Part shown: positions 16,641-25,112 of the stretch, in pieces | Layout of the letters: the number at the start of each line of letters is the position of its first letter | Position numbering within the stretch: the stretch's first letter is position 1 | DNA from: Pseudomonas multiresinivorans | GTDB lineage: Bacteria > Pseudomonadota > Gammaproteobacteria > Pseudomonadales > Pseudomonadaceae | Assembly: GCF_012971725.1 (NCBI RefSeq) | Contig: NZ_CP048833.1 | Span: 310,001-374,000 of the forward strand | Length of the DNA stretch: 64,000 nucleotides | Direction of reading: 5' to 3' | Made by a program: the position numbers and the translations under genes | Notes under the pieces: model-generated | Databases searched by the model: none | The model's input: the letters and a program-made list of their open reading frames with translations, nothing else | What the model was told of the DNA's origin: nothing

Positions 16641-17509
16641 GCGGCGTCCCGCTCTTCCTCATAGCGGGTGACCCAGGTCTCCAGCTGTTTGAAGGCCGGC
16701 TTCACGTCCTGTTCGATCAGCTTGCGACCGGCGTCCACCGCCAGCAGCGTCGGCTTGCCAGCGACGTGCGCGACCAGGGTGGTGCGCACGCACTCCAGTG
16801 CCGACAGCTCGGTCTTGATCCGCTGGGCCATGGCGTTGGAGAGCGGGTCCATCAGGCAGTAGCAGACGAAGATGCCGAAGAAGGTGCCCACCAGCGCGGC
16901 GGCCACGTGGGCGCCGATCTCGGCCACCGAGCCGCCGATGTTGCCCATGGTGATGATGATCCCCAGGATCGCCGCGAGGATGCCGAAGCCGGGCATCGCC
17001 TCACCGACCTTGTGCAGCGACTTGGACGGTTGCAGCAGCGCGTGCTCCATGGCGTCCAGTTCCTGTTCGAGGAAACCTTCGAGTTCGTGGGCGCTGATCT
17101 TGCCCATGGCCATCAGGCGGAAGTTGTCGGCGATGAATGCCATCAGGTTCTTTTCCTGGAGGATCAACGGGTAGCGGGCGAACAGATCGCTCTGGTCCGG
17201 CTCCTCGATGTGCGCATCGAGCACCTTCAGGCCGCCGACGTCGACCATCTCCAGCAACTCGTAGAGGAGCATCAGCAGCTGCCGCTGGAATTCCTCGCCG
17301 CGGCGTTTGAAGACGAACACGCCCTTGATCTGCGAGCACATTTCCAGCAGCACTTCGCGCGGGTTGGCGACCACCAGCGAGCCCAGGCCGGCGCCGAGGA
17401 TGATGAGCATCTCCGCCGGCTGCCAGAGTGCGCGCATGTCGCCATGGGCCATGGCGTAGCCGCCGAGCACGGCGGCGATGATGATCAGGGCGCCGATGAT
17501 TTTCTGCAT
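16637..17509 (-). CDS. motA: Flagellar stator protein MotA (LafT type)
   Basis: MotA is the four-helix stator subunit that turns ion flow into torque on FliG. The 290-residue product has two N-terminal and two C-terminal hydrophobic helices. A cytoplasmic loop with charged FKRRGEEFQRQLLMLLYELL contacts the rotor. The signature PGFGILAAILGIIITMGNIGG is present before the third and fourth helices. It overlaps motB by 4 bases and follows fliA by 13 bases. Confidence 0.95.
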   Translation of the reverse strand: MQKIIGALIIIAAVLGGYAMAHGDMRALWQPAEMLIILGAGLGSLVVANPREVLLEMCSQIKGVFVFKRRGEEFQRQLLMLLYELLEMVDVGGLKVLDAHIEEPDQSDLFARYPLILQEKNLMAFIADNFRLMAMGKISAHELEGFLEQELDAMEHALLQPSKSLHKVGEAMPGFGILAAILGIIITMGNIGGSVAEIGAHVAAALVGTFFGIFVCYCLMDPLSNAMAQRIKTELSALECVRTTLVAHVAGKPTLLAVDAGRKLIEQDVKPAFKQLETWVTRYEEERDAA

Positions 17510-17522
17510 GGTTATGGGTTCT

Positions 17523-18284
17523 TCAGAGAGTGTCGGGGTCGTTGAGGAAACGGCTGCACTTGCCGATCGCCTGCTTCATCAGCTGGCAGATGCGCGCATC
17601 GGTCAGCTCCAGCACCAGGGCGATTTCCTTGAGGTTCAGTTCGTGCTGGTAATACAGGTTGAGGATCAGCCGCTCGCGTTCATTGAGGCGCTCCAGCGCC
17701 TGGGCCAGCAGGCGCTCCTTGAGCACGCGCTCTTCCAGCGCATCGCCGCTGGCCTGCACGCCGTCGTGGCCGCTCTGCAACAACGCGTCGAAGCTCTCGA
17801 TGGCCTCGGAGGATTCGGCGCGCAGGTAATCCTGGTAGCCCGCCTCGTCCAGGCCGGTGGCGGCGAGCACTTCCTCGTCGCTGGGCACGCGGCCGAGTTG
17901 GCGCGCCAGCGCGCGGATCGCATCGCGCACCTTGTGCGCCTGCTGCCGCACCTGGCGTGGGCGCCAGTCCTGCCGGCGCAGTTCGTCGAGAATGGCACCG
18001 CGAATGCGCAGCGCGGCGAAGCGGCCGAACTGCTCGTCCGGCTCGCCGTAGCGGCGCAGGCCTTCGAGCAGGCCCATCAGGCCGATCTGCTCCATGTCCT
18101 CGCGGTCCAGCACCTGGTTGGCCTGCAGCGACAGCTGGCTGACGATGCGTCGCACCAGCGGCAGGTACTGCATCATCCAGCGCTGCTCGACCGCCGGTGA
18201 CAGGCGCGCGTGGCCGCCTTCGGGGCTGTCGTAGCCGCCGACGCCACTGGCATGGCCGTGAGCAGGATCGCGAAGGGCGTGCAT
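17523..18284 (-). CDS. fliA: Flagellar sigma factor FliA (sigma-28, LafS type)
   Basis: The 253-residue sigma-70-family factor should transcribe late lateral flagellar genes such as flagellin. Region 2 is visible as YLPLVRRIVSQLS...MEQIGLMGLLEGLRRY and RFAALRIRGAILDELRRQDW (about residues 40-110). Region 4 is ALERLNERERLILNLYYQHE followed by LKEIALVLELTDARICQL. A dedicated sigma-28 inside the cluster, placed between fliL and motA, is characteristic of lateral systems. The anti-sigma factor FlgM (22882-23166) is its likely partner. Confidence 0.95.
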   Translation of the reverse strand: MHALRDPAHGHASGVGGYDSPEGGHARLSPAVEQRWMMQYLPLVRRIVSQLSLQANQVLDREDMEQIGLMGLLEGLRRYGEPDEQFGRFAALRIRGAILDELRRQDWRPRQVRQQAHKVRDAIRALARQLGRVPSDEEVLAATGLDEAGYQDYLRAESSEAIESFDALLQSGHDGVQASGDALEERVLKERLLAQALERLNERERLILNLYYQHELNLKEIALVLELTDARICQLMKQAIGKCSRFLNDPDTL

Positions 18285-18290
18285 GGCGGC

Positions 18291-18776
18291 CTACTGGACG
18301 ATCATCTTGCTGAGCAGCACGTGCTCGAAGGGCACCACGACCTTGCGCGCGGCGAAGTCGTCGATCACCGCCTTCTCCAGGCGCGTCTGCACCTCGCCGA
18401 TGGGCATGGCGCGCAGCACTTCGAACTTCTCCGGCGTCAGGTTGGCGACCACCGAGCTGCGCACCATGGGCGCGACGCTCTCCAGCTTCTTGCGCTCCTG
18501 CTCGGCCCTGGCCTGCAGCACCAGGTCGATCACGAAGTAGTGCTCGCGATCCTCGCCACGGGAGCTGACGATGATCTTCTCCACCGGCACGAAGAGGTAC
18601 TCGGCGCTCTCCTGCTCTTCCTCTGTTGCATCTTCCTTGGCTGCCTCCTTGTCGGAAGCGGTGGCGGCCGGGGCGAGGCTGGCGGACCTGATCATCTTGT
18701 AATTGACGAACACGCCGCCCAGCACGACGGCGATATTCACGATGAGCATCAGTAGAACGAGACGCGGCGTGGACAT
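18291..18776 (-). CDS. fliL: Flagellar basal-body protein FliL (LafF type)
   Basis: FliL supports stator function around the MS ring. The 161-residue product has one N-terminal membrane helix (LVLLMLIVNIAVVLGGVFV) and a periplasmic stomatin-like domain ending EHVLLSKMIVQ. Length is normal. It precedes fliA in the operon with only 6 bases between, and follows fliK after about 45 bases. Confidence 0.88.
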   Translation of the reverse strand: MSTPRLVLLMLIVNIAVVLGGVFVNYKMIRSASLAPAATASDKEAAKEDATEEEQESAEYLFVPVEKIIVSSRGEDREHYFVIDLVLQARAEQERKKLESVAPMVRSSVVANLTPEKFEVLRAMPIGEVQTRLEKAVIDDFAARKVVVPFEHVLLSKMIVQ

Positions 18777-18820
18777 GGGGTTTCTCGAAAAATCCTGTAG
18801 GAGTGAGGGCCGCTGGCGGC

Positions 18821-19975
18821 CTACACGGTAATCAGTACATCGCTGTCGCCACGCGGCGCGGAACGCTCGCCCGCCTGCGCATCACGCGGGTTGGCGGCGA
18901 CCGTGAGCTGTTCTTCGGCAAAGCGCTGGCGGTTCTGCTGGCCCTGCTGGCCGGACTGCGAATCGGAGGAGACCTGTACGTTGACCTGCAGGAAGTTCTG
19001 CCCGACCAGCTCCTGGCGCAGGCGCTCACTGGTGTTCTGCAGCAGGCGCACGACATCGCCGTTGGACGCGGAAATCTGCACGTTGAGCTGGCCGGCCTCA
19101 TGGCGCACGAGGATCTCCAGGGCGCCCAGTTCCGGCGGGTCCAGGCGAATCGTGGCGTTCTGCACACGCTGGCCGAGCTGCAGCTCGACGTTGTCGCGCA
19201 GGGCGCTGACCATCTGCTCGCCCCAGTGGGCCTCGTTGCTGCCCTTGAGGTGCAGCGGCTTGTCGAACAGCGGCGACGCCGGTGCAGCAGACGAGGCTGG
19301 CGTGCTGCTGTCGGTCGCCGGAAGACGCGAGTCGAGCGCGCCGGCGGGCAACGTCGGTACGGAGGATTCCGGAGTCTGTACGGCAGCAGCCAGGTGCTGT
19401 TGCAGCAACGTCTGCGCCTGGCTCTGGGTCGCCTCGCGCGGTGCCGGCTGTGTGGGTGCGGCCGGCTCTTCGGGCAGCTCGGCGGGCGGCAGCAGCACGT
19501 CTTCGGGCTTCACTGCGGCGGGCGCTGGCTGCGCCTGGCCATCCACGGTCTGGGTGGCAAAACCGGCCACCTGGGTGTGGGTCCGGGCCGGCGGGTTATC
19601 CCGCGCCTGCACCACCAGCCCGGCCTGGCCGAGCATGCCGGCGAGCCAGTTTTCCGCGCCGGAGGGCGATGCTTCTTCGCTTGTCCGGCCCTGCGTATCG
19701 TCGTCGCGGGTATCGACGGGCAACGCCTCTGGCGGCAGCGCAGCGTTGGCTTGCTGCACCGGCTCCTCGGCCTGCGCGGTATCGAACTGGGCAAGAAACG
19801 ACTGCACGCTGATGGTTCGCTCGCCGGCATTCGACTGTGCAGGCGGCTGCGCGCGGAATCCCGCCACAGCGGCACTGTCGGCGCCGTCGCGGCGCGAGTC
19901 CTGCGAACGCGCGTCGGCCACCGGGCGTGCAGCGCGGTCCGTGGTCGGCAGTGATTGGGTCGGCAACTGGATCAC
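18821..19975 (-). CDS. fliK: Hook-length control protein FliK (LafE type)
   Basis: FliK is the secreted molecular ruler that sets hook length and switches export specificity by contacting FlhB. The 384-residue protein is rich in Ala, Gln, Pro and Glu over its N-terminal two thirds. The C-terminal Flg_hook domain contains NATIRLDPPELGALEILVRH and the Gln-rich tail usual for the family. It lies between the FliT-like gene and fliL, matching the lafE position. Confidence 0.92.
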   Translation of the reverse strand: MIQLPTQSLPTTDRAARPVADARSQDSRRDGADSAAVAGFRAQPPAQSNAGERTISVQSFLAQFDTAQAEEPVQQANAALPPEALPVDTRDDDTQGRTSEEASPSGAENWLAGMLGQAGLVVQARDNPPARTHTQVAGFATQTVDGQAQPAPAAVKPEDVLLPPAELPEEPAAPTQPAPREATQSQAQTLLQQHLAAAVQTPESSVPTLPAGALDSRLPATDSSTPASSAAPASPLFDKPLHLKGSNEAHWGEQMVSALRDNVELQLGQRVQNATIRLDPPELGALEILVRHEAGQLNVQISASNGDVVRLLQNTSERLRQELVGQNFLQVNVQVSSDSQSGQQGQQNRQRFAEEQLTVAANPRDAQAGERSAPRGDSDVLITV

Positions 19976-19978
19976 GGT

Positions 19979-20296
19979 CTATCGACCCTCCTGGTACGTA
20001 TCCACCTGCATGTACGCCGAGCGACCCTCGGCGTATTCCAGGTGCGAGAGCAGCAGGCGGCGCAGGCGCTCGCACTCTTCGGCACAAGCCTGCGACGCCT
20101 GCTCGTGCAGGCGCTTCAGGTGCTTCTTGGCCAGCAGCACGTCGGCGGCCAGCCCGGTCTGCGATGACATCGCTACCAGTTGCGCGCGGATCGCCAGGTC
20201 GACCTGCCCCATGGCTTTCCAGTCCTTGCGCTGCAGCGCCGCACCGAGCCGCTCGTACAGCTCGAGCAGGCGCCGGCGATCATCCACGTGCGGCAC
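19979..20296 (-). CDS. FliT-like flagellar export chaperone (LafD position)
   Basis: The 105-residue, mostly helical protein has no strong motif. It begins with LLELYERLGAALQRKDWKAM, a pattern seen in small FliT-type chaperones. Its start overlaps fliS by 17 bases and fliK begins 4 bases after its stop. In other lateral clusters the small gene between fliS and fliK is called lafD, a chaperone-like gene. I infer a role as a FliD or hook-junction chaperone from position. Confidence 0.7.
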   Translation of the reverse strand: MPHVDDRRRLLELYERLGAALQRKDWKAMGQVDLAIRAQLVAMSSQTGLAADVLLAKKHLKRLHEQASQACAEECERLRRLLLSHLEYAEGRSAYMQVDTYQEGR

Positions 20297-20678
20297 TCAC
20301 GCCCTCCCAGCCTTCGCGCAGGATGCCCAGCAGGCGCACGACCTCATCTATCCCGGCGACCTCCATCGACACGCTGACGTCGGAGAGCCGGTAGATGCAG
20401 TAGTCATACAGGCGCGCCAGGCCCTGCACGGTCTCACCGCCGTTCTCGTAGTCGAGCGCGCCGTTGAGGCCGTTGAGGATGTTCAGGCACTTCTCCAGCG
20501 AGCGGCCTTTCTGCTGGTAGCGCTTGTGCTCGATGTGGCCGCGGGCGCGGGCCAGTTCGTCGAGCAGGCCGTCGAACAGCACCAGCACCAGTTCGTAGGG
20601 CGAAGACGAGGCGGCCTTGGATTCCAGGTCGATCATCCGGTAGCTGTCGTAGCTTTCGTTCATGCCGTAGGCGCTCAT
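20280..20678 (-). CDS. fliS: Flagellin export chaperone FliS (LafC type)
   Basis: FliS binds the C-terminus of flagellin in the cytoplasm to keep it unfolded for export. The 132-residue helical product shows the family region SSPYELVLVLFDGLLDELARA and the later LNGALDYENGG-type loop. Size is normal. It overlaps fliD by 4 bases upstream and the FliT-like gene downstream. Confidence 0.94.
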   Translation of the reverse strand: MSAYGMNESYDSYRMIDLESKAASSSPYELVLVLFDGLLDELARARGHIEHKRYQQKGRSLEKCLNILNGLNGALDYENGGETVQGLARLYDYCIYRLSDVSVSMEVAGIDEVVRLLGILREGWEGVSAARG

Positions 20679-22024
20679 CCGAACATCCCGCTGGTCTGAC
20701 TCATCGACTGCATGACCTGCATCATCGAGGTGTATTGCTTGAGGTAGCGCGCGTAGTAGGTGTCGTACTGCTTCTGCAGATTGTCGTAGTCGTCGTTGAC
20801 GCGGCGCAGGCTGTTGTTCAGGGCGTCCTTGCGGTTCTTCATCACACCGTTGGTGCTGTTGGTGTAGACGGCGACCCCCTTGTCGAGGCTGTCGAGCAGG
20901 TTGCCCTTGCCCATGAACAGCTTGTCCAGGCCTTCCGGATCGCTGGCGATGGCCTTTTCGAAGCGCGTGGCGTCGAGGGTCAGCTTGCCGCTGCGGTCGG
21001 CGCTGATGCCGAAGTTGATCAGGTTGGCGCCGCCGAAGGTGGTGCGGACCATCTGGTTCAGCGCGTTGTCGATGGCGCGCACGCTGGAGTCGCCAGCCAG
21101 GGCCCCACGAGCATTGCCGTTCTGGTCGCCGGCGGCGGTCAGGCTGTCGATCTGGCTGGCCAGGGCATTGAAGGCGTCGATGAAGGTCTGCACCTTCTTC
21201 TTGGTCTCGCTCTGGTCCTGTGCCACGGTCATGGTGATGGCCGCCTCACCGGACTTCTGCGCCTGGGTGAAGGTGACGCTGACGCCGTCGATGATGTTGT
21301 CGAAGGTGTTGCTGGCGTTGCTCAGCAGCATGCCGCTCTCACCGCCCAGGCGGACACGGGCGTCCTGTGCCTTGGACAGCTCCTGCGGATTGCCGATGGC
21401 GCTCTCGAAGGCACTGTTGCCGCTGTCGGTACCGCTTAGCGACAGACCGATGGCGTTCGCCGCGCCGGACTTGTCCGCGCCCAGCACCAGCGAGACCTGG
21501 CCGTTGCTGCGCACCAGGGTGGCCTTGACGCCGGTGTTGTCGGTGGCCTTGTTGATTGCCGCAGCCAGTTCGTCCAGCGAGTTGCTGCCGTCGCCGTCGG
21601 TGTCGATCTTGCTCAGGTCGATGTCGAAGGACTTGCCGTTCTGGCTGAGCGTCAACGTACCCTGGGTGTCGATGTCGCCGGCCTGGAGGCCGGAGAACGA
21701 CAGCTGATGGCTGGTGGCGAGCTGCTCGACGAAGAAGTCGTAGCTGCCGGGCACGGCGGTCTTGTCCACCTTGGCGGTCAGGTAGCCGTCCTTGCTCAGG
21801 GTGGCGCTGTTGACCAGCATGCTGGTCTTGCTGCCAGTCACGCCCTGCAGGTTCTTCACCGCCGTGGAGAAGCTCTTGAGCGCCGACTCCAGGGAAGTCA
21901 CCGCAGTCAGCTGGGACTGGTACGAAGACTTATTGCGATCCGCCTTGCTCAGGCCGTTCTGCACTTCGTACGTGGCCAGTTGCTGGGCCATCTGTTTGAC
22001 GTAATCGGAATCTATGGTCGCCAT
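20675..22024 (-). CDS. fliD: Flagellar filament cap protein FliD (LafB type)
   Basis: FliD forms the filament cap under which flagellin folds. The product is 449 residues from ATG 22024, chosen because AGAGGTGG lies 7 bases upstream; the frame is open 15 codons further. It has the N-terminal FliD domain (MATIDSDYVKQMAQQLATYE) with a coiled-coil start. The C-terminal coiled coil ends VMQSMSQTSGMFG. It is the first gene of the fliD-fliS-fliT-like-fliK-fliL-fliA-motA-motB operon, preceded by a good sigma-54 promoter. Confidence 0.94.
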   Translation of the reverse strand: MATIDSDYVKQMAQQLATYEVQNGLSKADRNKSSYQSQLTAVTSLESALKSFSTAVKNLQGVTGSKTSMLVNSATLSKDGYLTAKVDKTAVPGSYDFFVEQLATSHQLSFSGLQAGDIDTQGTLTLSQNGKSFDIDLSKIDTDGDGSNSLDELAAAINKATDNTGVKATLVRSNGQVSLVLGADKSGAANAIGLSLSGTDSGNSAFESAIGNPQELSKAQDARVRLGGESGMLLSNASNTFDNIIDGVSVTFTQAQKSGEAAITMTVAQDQSETKKKVQTFIDAFNALASQIDSLTAAGDQNGNARGALAGDSSVRAIDNALNQMVRTTFGGANLINFGISADRSGKLTLDATRFEKAIASDPEGLDKLFMGKGNLLDSLDKGVAVYTNSTNGVMKNRKDALNNSLRRVNDDYDNLQKQYDTYYARYLKQYTSMMQVMQSMSQTSGMFG

Positions 22025-22444
22025 CTGAATCCACCTCTTTGTGCCCCCTCTGCATAAGGTCAGGAGCAATTACGATGCCAATGCCGTAAGTCCCGCCATT
22101 CAAGGCTTTGCGGGCTTCCCGGGGAGAAGGCTGACTTCCGCCCGGCGTGGTTTGGCGCGCAGCGGGAAGCGGCATTTCCGCCTGCCGAAAGTGCACCTTG
22201 ATGCAGGGAAAGAGCGACCGTAGGGAGGGATTCGTTAAGCCATTTCGGCAGGATGTTTTTCGAGGGAATCCTGCGCGGGGGCTGCCCTCTCCCTAACCCT
22301 CTCCCTGAAGGGAGAGGGGACTGGTTCGGAGCGGGCTGCAACCGTGGCAGCAGCCGGCACGGATGGCTCCCTCTCCCTTCAGGGAGAGGGCTGGGGAGAG
22401 GGCCGATCCGAGCACAGATGTATCGCGTGAATTCCGGTTGCAGA
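22025..22444. repeat. Gap between fliD and flgN with CCCTCTCCC-family repeat pair (copy B)
   Basis: Besides the sigma-54 promoter at its left end, this 420-base gap holds the paired palindromic units at about 22285-22319 and 22369-22402. They are of the same type as those at 2978-3109, 37084-37224 and 48247-48379. No gene is convincing; short open frames here read through the repeat arms. Confidence 0.75.
22065..22080 (-). promoter_or_regulatory. Sigma-54 (-24/-12) promoter for the fliD-motB operon
   Basis: On the minus strand the sequence is TGGCATCGTAATTGCT. It matches TGGCAC-N5-TTGCW at all but one core position, with exactly 10 bases between GG and GC. Transcription would start near 22054, about 30 bases before the fliD start. 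This places fliD, the stator genes and the sigma-28 gene under the sigma-54 activator LafK encoded in the same cluster. Confidence 0.75.
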
Positions 22445-22885
22445 TCAGTACAGCTGCCGCGAATACACCGGCTGCTCGCGCGGATCGCCCATCAGCTGGC
22501 TGAGGATGTCGTGATGCATCGCCAGCAGCTTGCCGTTGCGCTCGTTGAGGCGCTTGCACTGGGCCGTGAGCTGGCCCAGCTGCTGCCACTCCTGCTGCAG
22601 CTCTTGGCGACGCGGCGGCTTGTAGTTGGACAGCAGCGTGCGCATGCCGTCGGCATCCATCGGCAGATGGAAGGCGCGCAGTACGCGGCTACGGCGCTGG
22701 GCGCGGCCGGCGACGGCTTCGAGCAGTGCCTGGATGTCCGGGTTCAGCGCTTCGATCTGCGCGCTGTCCCGCGCCAGCAGGTGGCGATAGAGCTCCTGCA
22801 GGCGCTCGCGCAACGCCAGGCAATCGCGGCCATCCTGCTGGATGTCCTGCTCGATCACCTGCAGCAGCCGCGCGCGCTGGGTCAT
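22445..22885 (-). CDS. flgN: Flagellar chaperone FlgN
   Basis: FlgN escorts the hook-filament junction proteins FlgK and FlgL to the export gate. The 146-residue product is alpha-helical and charged (LLQVIEQDIQQDGRDCLALR, ALNPDIQALLEAV). It has no sharp motif, but it overlaps the flgM stop by 4 bases, and the flgM-flgN pair is standard. Length is normal. Confidence 0.82.
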   Translation of the reverse strand: MTQRARLLQVIEQDIQQDGRDCLALRERLQELYRHLLARDSAQIEALNPDIQALLEAVAGRAQRRSRVLRAFHLPMDADGMRTLLSNYKPPRRQELQQEWQQLGQLTAQCKRLNERNGKLLAMHHDILSQLMGDPREQPVYSRQLY

Positions 22886-23166
22886 GCGTCGCTGCTGCGA
22901 TGGTAGGAGAGGATGCTGGTGGCGAGCAGGCGAGTGTCGTTGGCCAGGTCGCCATTCATCAGGGCGCGGCGGATTTCGGCAACGCGATCCTGGTCCACGT
23001 CGGGCATGGCGCGCAGGGTTTCCTGCATCTCGTCCAGGCGCAGCGAATCGCTGACCGGCGCGCTGGCGCTGGCCTCTGCCACGGGAGCGGCGCGCTCGGT
23101 GCGTGCGCTCTTGGCGGACTCGCTGGTGGCCAGCGCAACGCTGGTCAGTTGCCGGGTGATTTCCAT
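22882..23166 (-). CDS. flgM: Anti-sigma-28 factor FlgM
   Basis: FlgM holds FliA inactive until the hook is complete and is then exported. The 94-residue product has an Ala/Ser-rich disordered N-terminal half. The conserved C-terminal sigma-binding half reads VDQDRVAEIRRALMNGDLAN...TRLLATSILSYH. It is the probable partner of the cluster's own FliA. It is separated from fliJ by about 190 bases containing repeats, so it may be transcribed from its own promoter. Confidence 0.9.
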   Translation of the reverse strand: MEITRQLTSVALATSESAKSARTERAAPVAEASASAPVSDSLRLDEMQETLRAMPDVDQDRVAEIRRALMNGDLANDTRLLATSILSYHRSSDA

Positions 23167-23253
23167 GGTCGGTATCCGAGTATTTTGGGGCTTTCCCTCA
23201 GAGGGCGACCGCCTCGCGGGAAAACTTAAATGCCGTGTTTCGCGCTCGCCGAA

Positions 23254-23340
23254 CAGACGGCGGATAACCGCAAGCGGTTATTCGCCCTACGGCTCGAAGG
23301 TTCCGGCGTAGGGCGCATAACGCGGAACGCGTTATCCGCC
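23254..23340. repeat. GTAGGGCGCATAACGC-type palindromic repeat
   Basis: Two inverted arms lie between fliJ and flgM. One reads GGCGGATAACCGCAAGCGG and CGCCCTACG up to about 23293, and the other GTAGGGCGCATAACGCGGAA from 23305. The same element occurs at 6910-6985 and 47345-47415. Confidence 0.8.
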
Positions 23341-23357
23341 ATGTCCGCAGGCCAGAC

Positions 23358-23780
23358 TCAAGCCCTGGCACGCCACCAGGACTGCGCGGCGAGGCCATCC
23401 TGGATTTTCTGTTCCTGCTGCGCCAGCTGCGCCTGCCACTGGCCGACCTTGGCCTCGATCACCTGGGTCAGCACCTTCTCGCTGCGCATCGCGGCCAGCA
23501 ACTCGCCCTGGATTCGCGCCAGGGCCTGCTCGGCAACCTCCAGCTCGCGGCGCTGCAACTGCAGCATCTTGTGCAGCGTCACCTTGTACTGCTGCTGGTT
23601 GTGCCGCTGCAAAGGCGTGCTGGTGGCGACACTGAAGCCACACAGGCGGTCGAGCCCGGTGATGTTGTTGCGGTAGCGCTGGCACAGCGTCTGCTGGTAA
23701 TTCACCCGGCCCAGCAACTCGCGAACCTTGCCGCCACGCACATCGGCGAGGCGCCCGAGCATGTCGATCTGCGCCTTCAT
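23358..23780 (-). CDS. fliJ: Flagellar export protein FliJ
   Basis: FliJ is the coiled-coil stalk of the flagellar ATPase complex and a general chaperone. The 140-residue product is one long amphipathic helical hairpin rich in Gln, Arg and Leu (LLGRVNYQQTLCQRYRNNIT, MLQLQRRELEVAEQALARIQ). Length is normal (about 145). The start shares one base with the fliI stop. It ends the fliE-fliJ block. Confidence 0.88.
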   Translation of the reverse strand: MKAQIDMLGRLADVRGGKVRELLGRVNYQQTLCQRYRNNITGLDRLCGFSVATSTPLQRHNQQQYKVTLHKMLQLQRRELEVAEQALARIQGELLAAMRSEKVLTQVIEAKVGQWQAQLAQQEQKIQDGLAAQSWWRARA

Positions 23781-25111
23781 CAGCGGCTACCGACGATGCT
23801 TTGCAGGGTGGCGACGCTGTTGCCCAGCTCGGCGCCATCTGCCGTTTCCTGGCGCAGGTAGCGCTCCAGCATCGGCGCCAGCTGCACCGCGCGGTCAGTC
23901 TTCACGTCCATGCCCGGCGTGTAGCCGCCCAGCGGGATCAGCTCCTTGATGCGCTCATAGGTGCCGCTGAATTCCTTGAACTGGCGCGCCGCAGAGAGAT
24001 GCACCGGGTCCGCCACCTGGCTCATGCAGCGGCTGACCGAGGCGCCGATGTCGATGGCCGGGTAATGCCCGACATCCGCCAGGCGCCGCGAGAGCACGAT
24101 GTGGCCGTCGAGGATGGCGCGGGCGCAGTCGACGATCGGGTCCTGGTGGTCGTCGCCCTCCGCCAGCACGGTGTAGATGGCGCTCAGGCTTCCGCTCTCG
24201 CCCTCGCCGTTGCCGGCGCTTTCCACCAGCTCCGGGAGCATGCCGAACACCGACGGCGGGTAGCCCTTGGTCGCCGGCGGCTCGCCCAGGGCCAGGGCGA
24301 TCTCGCGCTGGGCCATGGCGTAGCGGGTCAGCGAATCCACCAGCAGCAGCACGTCCTTGCCCTGGTCGCGGAAGTAGGCGGCGATGCTGTGGCACAACTC
24401 GGTGGCCTTCAGGCGCATCAGTGGCGATTCATTGGCCGGCGCCACCACCACCACGGCCTTCTGCAAGCCTTCCGGGCCGAGGGAGTGCAGGATGAACTCC
24501 TGCACCTCGCGGCCGCGCTCGCCGATCAGCCCGACGACCACCACATCGGCCTTGGTCTGCCGGGTGATCATGCCCAGCAGCACGCTCTTGCCCACGCCGC
24601 TGCCGGCGAACAGGCCGACGCGCTGGCCCTTGCCGAGGGTCAGCAGGCCGTTGATGGCGCGCACGCCAACGTCCAGCGGCTCGGACACCGGGCGCCGGCG
24701 CAACGGGTTCACCTGCGGCAATTCGGTGGGCAGGGGATGACGGCCGGCGAGTTTGCCGAGGCCGTCCAGCGGTTCGCCGAGGCCGTTGACCACGCGCCCC
24801 AGCCAGGAATGATCGATGTTCAGCACAGCTTCGTCCGGCGCCGGGAAGACCCGCGAGCCGGAGGTCAGGCCGACGGGCTTCTTGAAGGGCATGAGGTAGG
24901 TGATGTCACGGTTGAAGCCGACCACCTGCGCCTCCAGGCGCTCGCCGTCGGCGACTTCCACGTAGCAACGCTGGCCGGTCATGCGCCGGCAGCCGAGGCT
25001 TTCCAGCAACAGGCCGGAGACGCGCACCAGGCGACCGCTGACCCGCGCCAGCTGGACCGAATCCAGCGAGCGCAGCGCTTCTTCGAGCTTGAAGCCGTCG
25101 CCCAGGGCCAC
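23780..25111 (-). CDS. fliI: Flagellar export ATPase FliI
   Basis: FliI is the F1-beta-like ATPase that delivers export substrates to the FlhA/FlhB gate. The 443-residue protein has Walker A GSGVGKS at residues 170-176, the type III ATPase segment VVVVGLIGERGREVQEFI, Walker B DVLLLVDSLTRYAMAQREIA, and the ending typical of the family. The length is close to the usual 440-457. It overlaps fliJ by one base and starts one base after the fliH stop. Confidence 0.97.
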   Translation of the reverse strand: MALGDGFKLEEALRSLDSVQLARVSGRLVRVSGLLLESLGCRRMTGQRCYVEVADGERLEAQVVGFNRDITYLMPFKKPVGLTSGSRVFPAPDEAVLNIDHSWLGRVVNGLGEPLDGLGKLAGRHPLPTELPQVNPLRRRPVSEPLDVGVRAINGLLTLGKGQRVGLFAGSGVGKSVLLGMITRQTKADVVVVGLIGERGREVQEFILHSLGPEGLQKAVVVVAPANESPLMRLKATELCHSIAAYFRDQGKDVLLLVDSLTRYAMAQREIALALGEPPATKGYPPSVFGMLPELVESAGNGEGESGSLSAIYTVLAEGDDHQDPIVDCARAILDGHIVLSRRLADVGHYPAIDIGASVSRCMSQVADPVHLSAARQFKEFSGTYERIKELIPLGGYTPGMDVKTDRAVQLAPMLERYLRQETADGAELGNSVATLQSIVGSR

Positions 25112-25112
25112 G

